This document shows positions 62,256 through 64,000 of a stretch of 64,000 bases of DNA, piece by piece; the stretch's first letter is position 1, and each line of letters begins with the position of its first letter. The notes below the pieces were generated by a model. That model was not told where the DNA came from, did not search any database, and saw only the letters and a list, made by a program, of their open reading frames with translations. Where the stretch lies: assembly GCF_017255415.1 (NCBI RefSeq), contig NZ_JAFJZZ010000005.1, positions 62,001 to 126,000 of the forward strand, in the 5' to 3' direction. A program made the position numbers and the translations under genes. The stretch is from Clostridium aminobutyricum (GTDB taxonomy: Bacteria; Bacillota; Clostridia; Peptostreptococcales; Anaerovoracaceae).

Positions 62256-64000
62256 TTGAACGACAACAAAAAAGGGATTGGACAAATCCTTGCTTTTGGA
62301 GGGAAATACCGAATGTTAACCATTTTAGGGTGCTTCCTTTCCGGTATCAGCGCAATATTTTCCCTGATACCTTTTCTATACATATGGCTTATTGTAAGGG
62401 ATATCTTTGAGGTATTGCCCCATCTATCGGAGGCAACCAACCTGGCCTATTACGGCTGGATGACAGTGGTGTTTGCTTTCGTGAGTATTCTCATTTATTT
62501 TGCGGCACTGATGTGTACTCATTTGGCTGCTTTTCGTGTGGCAAGAAATATGAGAAGTCAGGCATTGCACCATATTGTAAAGCTGCCTCTCGGATATTTC
62601 TCCGGTCAAGGCAGCGGAAAACTTCGCCGTATCATTGATGAAAGCTCCGGGCAGACAGAGAGTTTCTTAGCACATCAGCTTCCCGATTTAACAGGGGCCT
62701 ATGTAGCTCCGGTGGCTATGATTGCAATGCTTTTTACCTTTGATTGGCGGCTGGGATTGATTAGTCTTGCACCGATGCTCATCGGCTTCCTGTTTATGGC
62801 CAGAATGGCGGGGAGTTCTATGGCAGCAAAAATGGCAGAATATCAAAGCGCACTGGAGAATATGAACAACGAAGCCGTTGAATATGTTCGAGGAATTCCT
62901 GTGGTTAAGACGTTTCAGCAAAGCGTATTTTCATTTAAAAATTTTCATGATGCAATTATGCGTTATAAAAAGTGGGTGGTAGAATATACGATTTCTCTTC
63001 GTCTTCCAATGACGTGTTTTACTGTATGCATCAATGCTATTTTTGCTTTTCTGATTCCGGCCGGCATTCTTTTGATCGCTTCAGCCGTTGATTATAAAGC
63101 ATTTTTACTTGATTTTATTTTTTATGTTTTATTCACCCCGTATTGTACAGTAATGATGACACGTATTCTTTTTTCAAGCGAAAATTCAATGCTTGCCCGA
63201 GATGCAACAGCTCGTGTCATGAACATACTTCAGGAACAGCCGCTGAAAGAACCGGCAAATCCGGTATCACCTAAAGACTCTTCGGTTACGTTTGACAACG
63301 TAACCTTTACGTATAAGAACGCCAAACAGCCTGCGCTGAAATCAGTATCTTTCCATCTTTCACAAGGATCAACTTATGCGTTGGTAGGACCGTCAGGCGG
63401 AGGGAAAACCACAGTTGCCAGCTTGATTCCGCGGTTCTGGGATGTGGATGAGGGAATGATAATGGTAGGCGGAGTTGATGTGCGCCATATTGCTACGGAA
63501 GAATTGATGAGTCATATTTCGTTCGTATTTCAAGATACGCATCTGTTCAAAAAGAGCTTGCTTGAGAACATTCGAGCAGCTAAACCAAACGCCTCCAGAC
63601 AGGAAGTTATGAAGGCTGCGAAGGCAGCACAATGCGAAGATATCATTGCCAAAATGCCAAAAGGTCTGGATACTGTGGTTGGCACAAAAGGAGTGTATCT
63701 TTCCGGAGGGGAAGCGCAGCGTATTGCACTTGCCCGGGCGATATTAAAAGATGCGCCTATTATCGTGTTGGATGAAGCAACTGCTTTTGCCGATCCTGAA
63801 AATGAGCATCAGATCCAATTGGCGTTCAAGGAATTAACAAAAGGAAAGACTGTTTTGATGATAGCGCACCGCCTTTCTACCGTTCGTAACGCAGACTGTA
63901 TCATAGTTATCAAAGACGGCGTGATTAAGGAACAAGGTTCTCACGATGAGCTTCTTGCCATGAGCGGGCTGTATTCGAAAATGTGGATGGATTATCGTTC
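62256..64000 (+). CDS. ABC transporter, fused membrane and ATPase domains, IrtAB/YbtPQ-like (3' end missing)
   Basis: The frame starts with TTG at 62256 behind AGGAGGTGG and stays open to the window end (581 codons). About residues 20-300 hold six membrane helices (first GCFLSGISAIFSLIPFLYIWL); the ATPase has Walker A GPSGGGKTT, signature YLSGGEAQRIALARA, Walker B IIVLDEATAFADPENE and switch AHRLSTVRNA. The layout is that of exporter-fold half transporters. The DEATAFADPENE variant is, to my knowledge, common in the IrtAB/YbtPQ-like group that takes up iron-siderophores despite the exporter fold; drug export is the alternative. Such proteins usually work as heterodimers, so a partner gene just beyond the window is expected. 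Two iron-box-like palindromes upstream tie it to the metallophore operon. Confidence 0.85.
   Translation, partial: MNDNKKGIGQILAFGGKYRMLTILGCFLSGISAIFSLIPFLYIWLIVRDIFEVLPHLSEATNLAYYGWMTVVFAFVSILIYFAALMCTHLAAFRVARNMRSQALHHIVKLPLGYFSGQGSGKLRRIIDESSGQTESFLAHQLPDLTGAYVAPVAMIAMLFTFDWRLGLISLAPMLIGFLFMARMAGSSMAAKMAEYQSALENMNNEAVEYVRGIPVVKTFQQSVFSFKNFHDAIMRYKKWVVEYTISLRLPMTCFTVCINAIFAFLIPAGILLIASAVDYKAFLLDFIFYVLFTPYCTVMMTRILFSSENSMLARDATARVMNILQEQPLKEPANPVSPKDSSVTFDNVTFTYKNAKQPALKSVSFHLSQGSTYALVGPSGGGKTTVASLIPRFWDVDEGMIMVGGVDVRHIATEELMSHISFVFQDTHLFKKSLLENIRAAKPNASRQEVMKAAKAAQCEDIIAKMPKGLDTVVGTKGVYLSGGEAQRIALARAILKDAPIIVLDEATAFADPENEHQIQLAFKELTKGKTVLMIAHRLSTVRNADCIIVIKDGVIKEQGSHDELLAMSGLYSKMWMDYR

Noticed and set aside
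1-64000. CRISPR arrays, insertion sequences, integrases, tRNA and rRNA genes
   Set aside because: I looked for regularly spaced short repeats, transposase motifs and tRNA/rRNA signatures and saw none; the long repeats are in-frame protein duplications.

Overview
The window looks like chromosomal DNA of a low-to-medium GC, Gram-positive anaerobe of the class Clostridia. Supporting signs are AGGAGG-type ribosome sites, several TTG/GTG starts, an S-layer-homology surface protein, sigma-54 promoters driving an amino-acid-fermentation type operon (CoA transferase, thiolase, aminotransferase) and a regulator domain resembling 3,5-diaminohexanoate dehydrogenase of lysine fermenters. An amino-acid-fermenting family is my guess; no rRNA or tRNA gene is present to test it.

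Layout. 1-2430: the 3' part of a surface-type protein made of two tandem GLUG-like units, by eye more GC-rich than what follows. 2.6-4.8 kb: two TetR-family repressor genes flank a Sfp-type phosphopantetheinyl transferase. 5.2-47.6 kb: one very long rightward gene set with an ABC-2 exporter (three genes), NRPS and AT-less PKS proteins, a saccharopine-dehydrogenase-like reductase, three discrete type II thioesterases, a DtxR-family metal-dependent repressor embedded in the operon, and a free-standing carrier protein. 47.7-48.3 kb: a third TetR regulator. 48.7-51.9 kb: a duplicated-repeat S-layer protein. 52.3-59.5 kb: a DUF2889 protein, a sigma-54 activator with a Kdd-like sensor domain, then CoA-transferase subunits, thiolase and class III aminotransferase. 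59.7-61.8 kb: a glucosylglycerate-type pair (HAD phosphatase and GpgS-like synthase). 62.3 kb to the end: a half-size ABC transporter, cut by the window edge, resembling the IrtAB/YbtPQ siderophore transporters.

How it fits together. The three cysteine-type adenylation domains, three heterocyclization (Cy) domains, the MT-like insert in the first cysteine A domain and the discrete reductase are the parts list of thiazoline metallophores such as pyochelin and yersiniabactin. The architecture here is different: many split modules, three KS proteins without a working acyltransferase (one keeps a decayed AT), a starter adenylation domain lacking the amino-acid-anchoring aspartate, an A domain interrupted by a methyltransferase between motifs a2 and a3, and a thioesterase with a Cys nucleophile. 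A palindrome of the form GTTAGC-N4-GCTAAC, close to known DtxR/IdeR boxes in its half-sites, lies in front of the exporter/biosynthesis operon, the S-layer protein gene and (twice) the terminal ABC transporter. I infer an iron-repressed regulon making, exporting, surface-binding and re-importing a thiazoline metallophore. The second separate system is a sigma-54 regulon that I infer degrades a beta-amino acid through transamination, CoA transfer and thiolysis.
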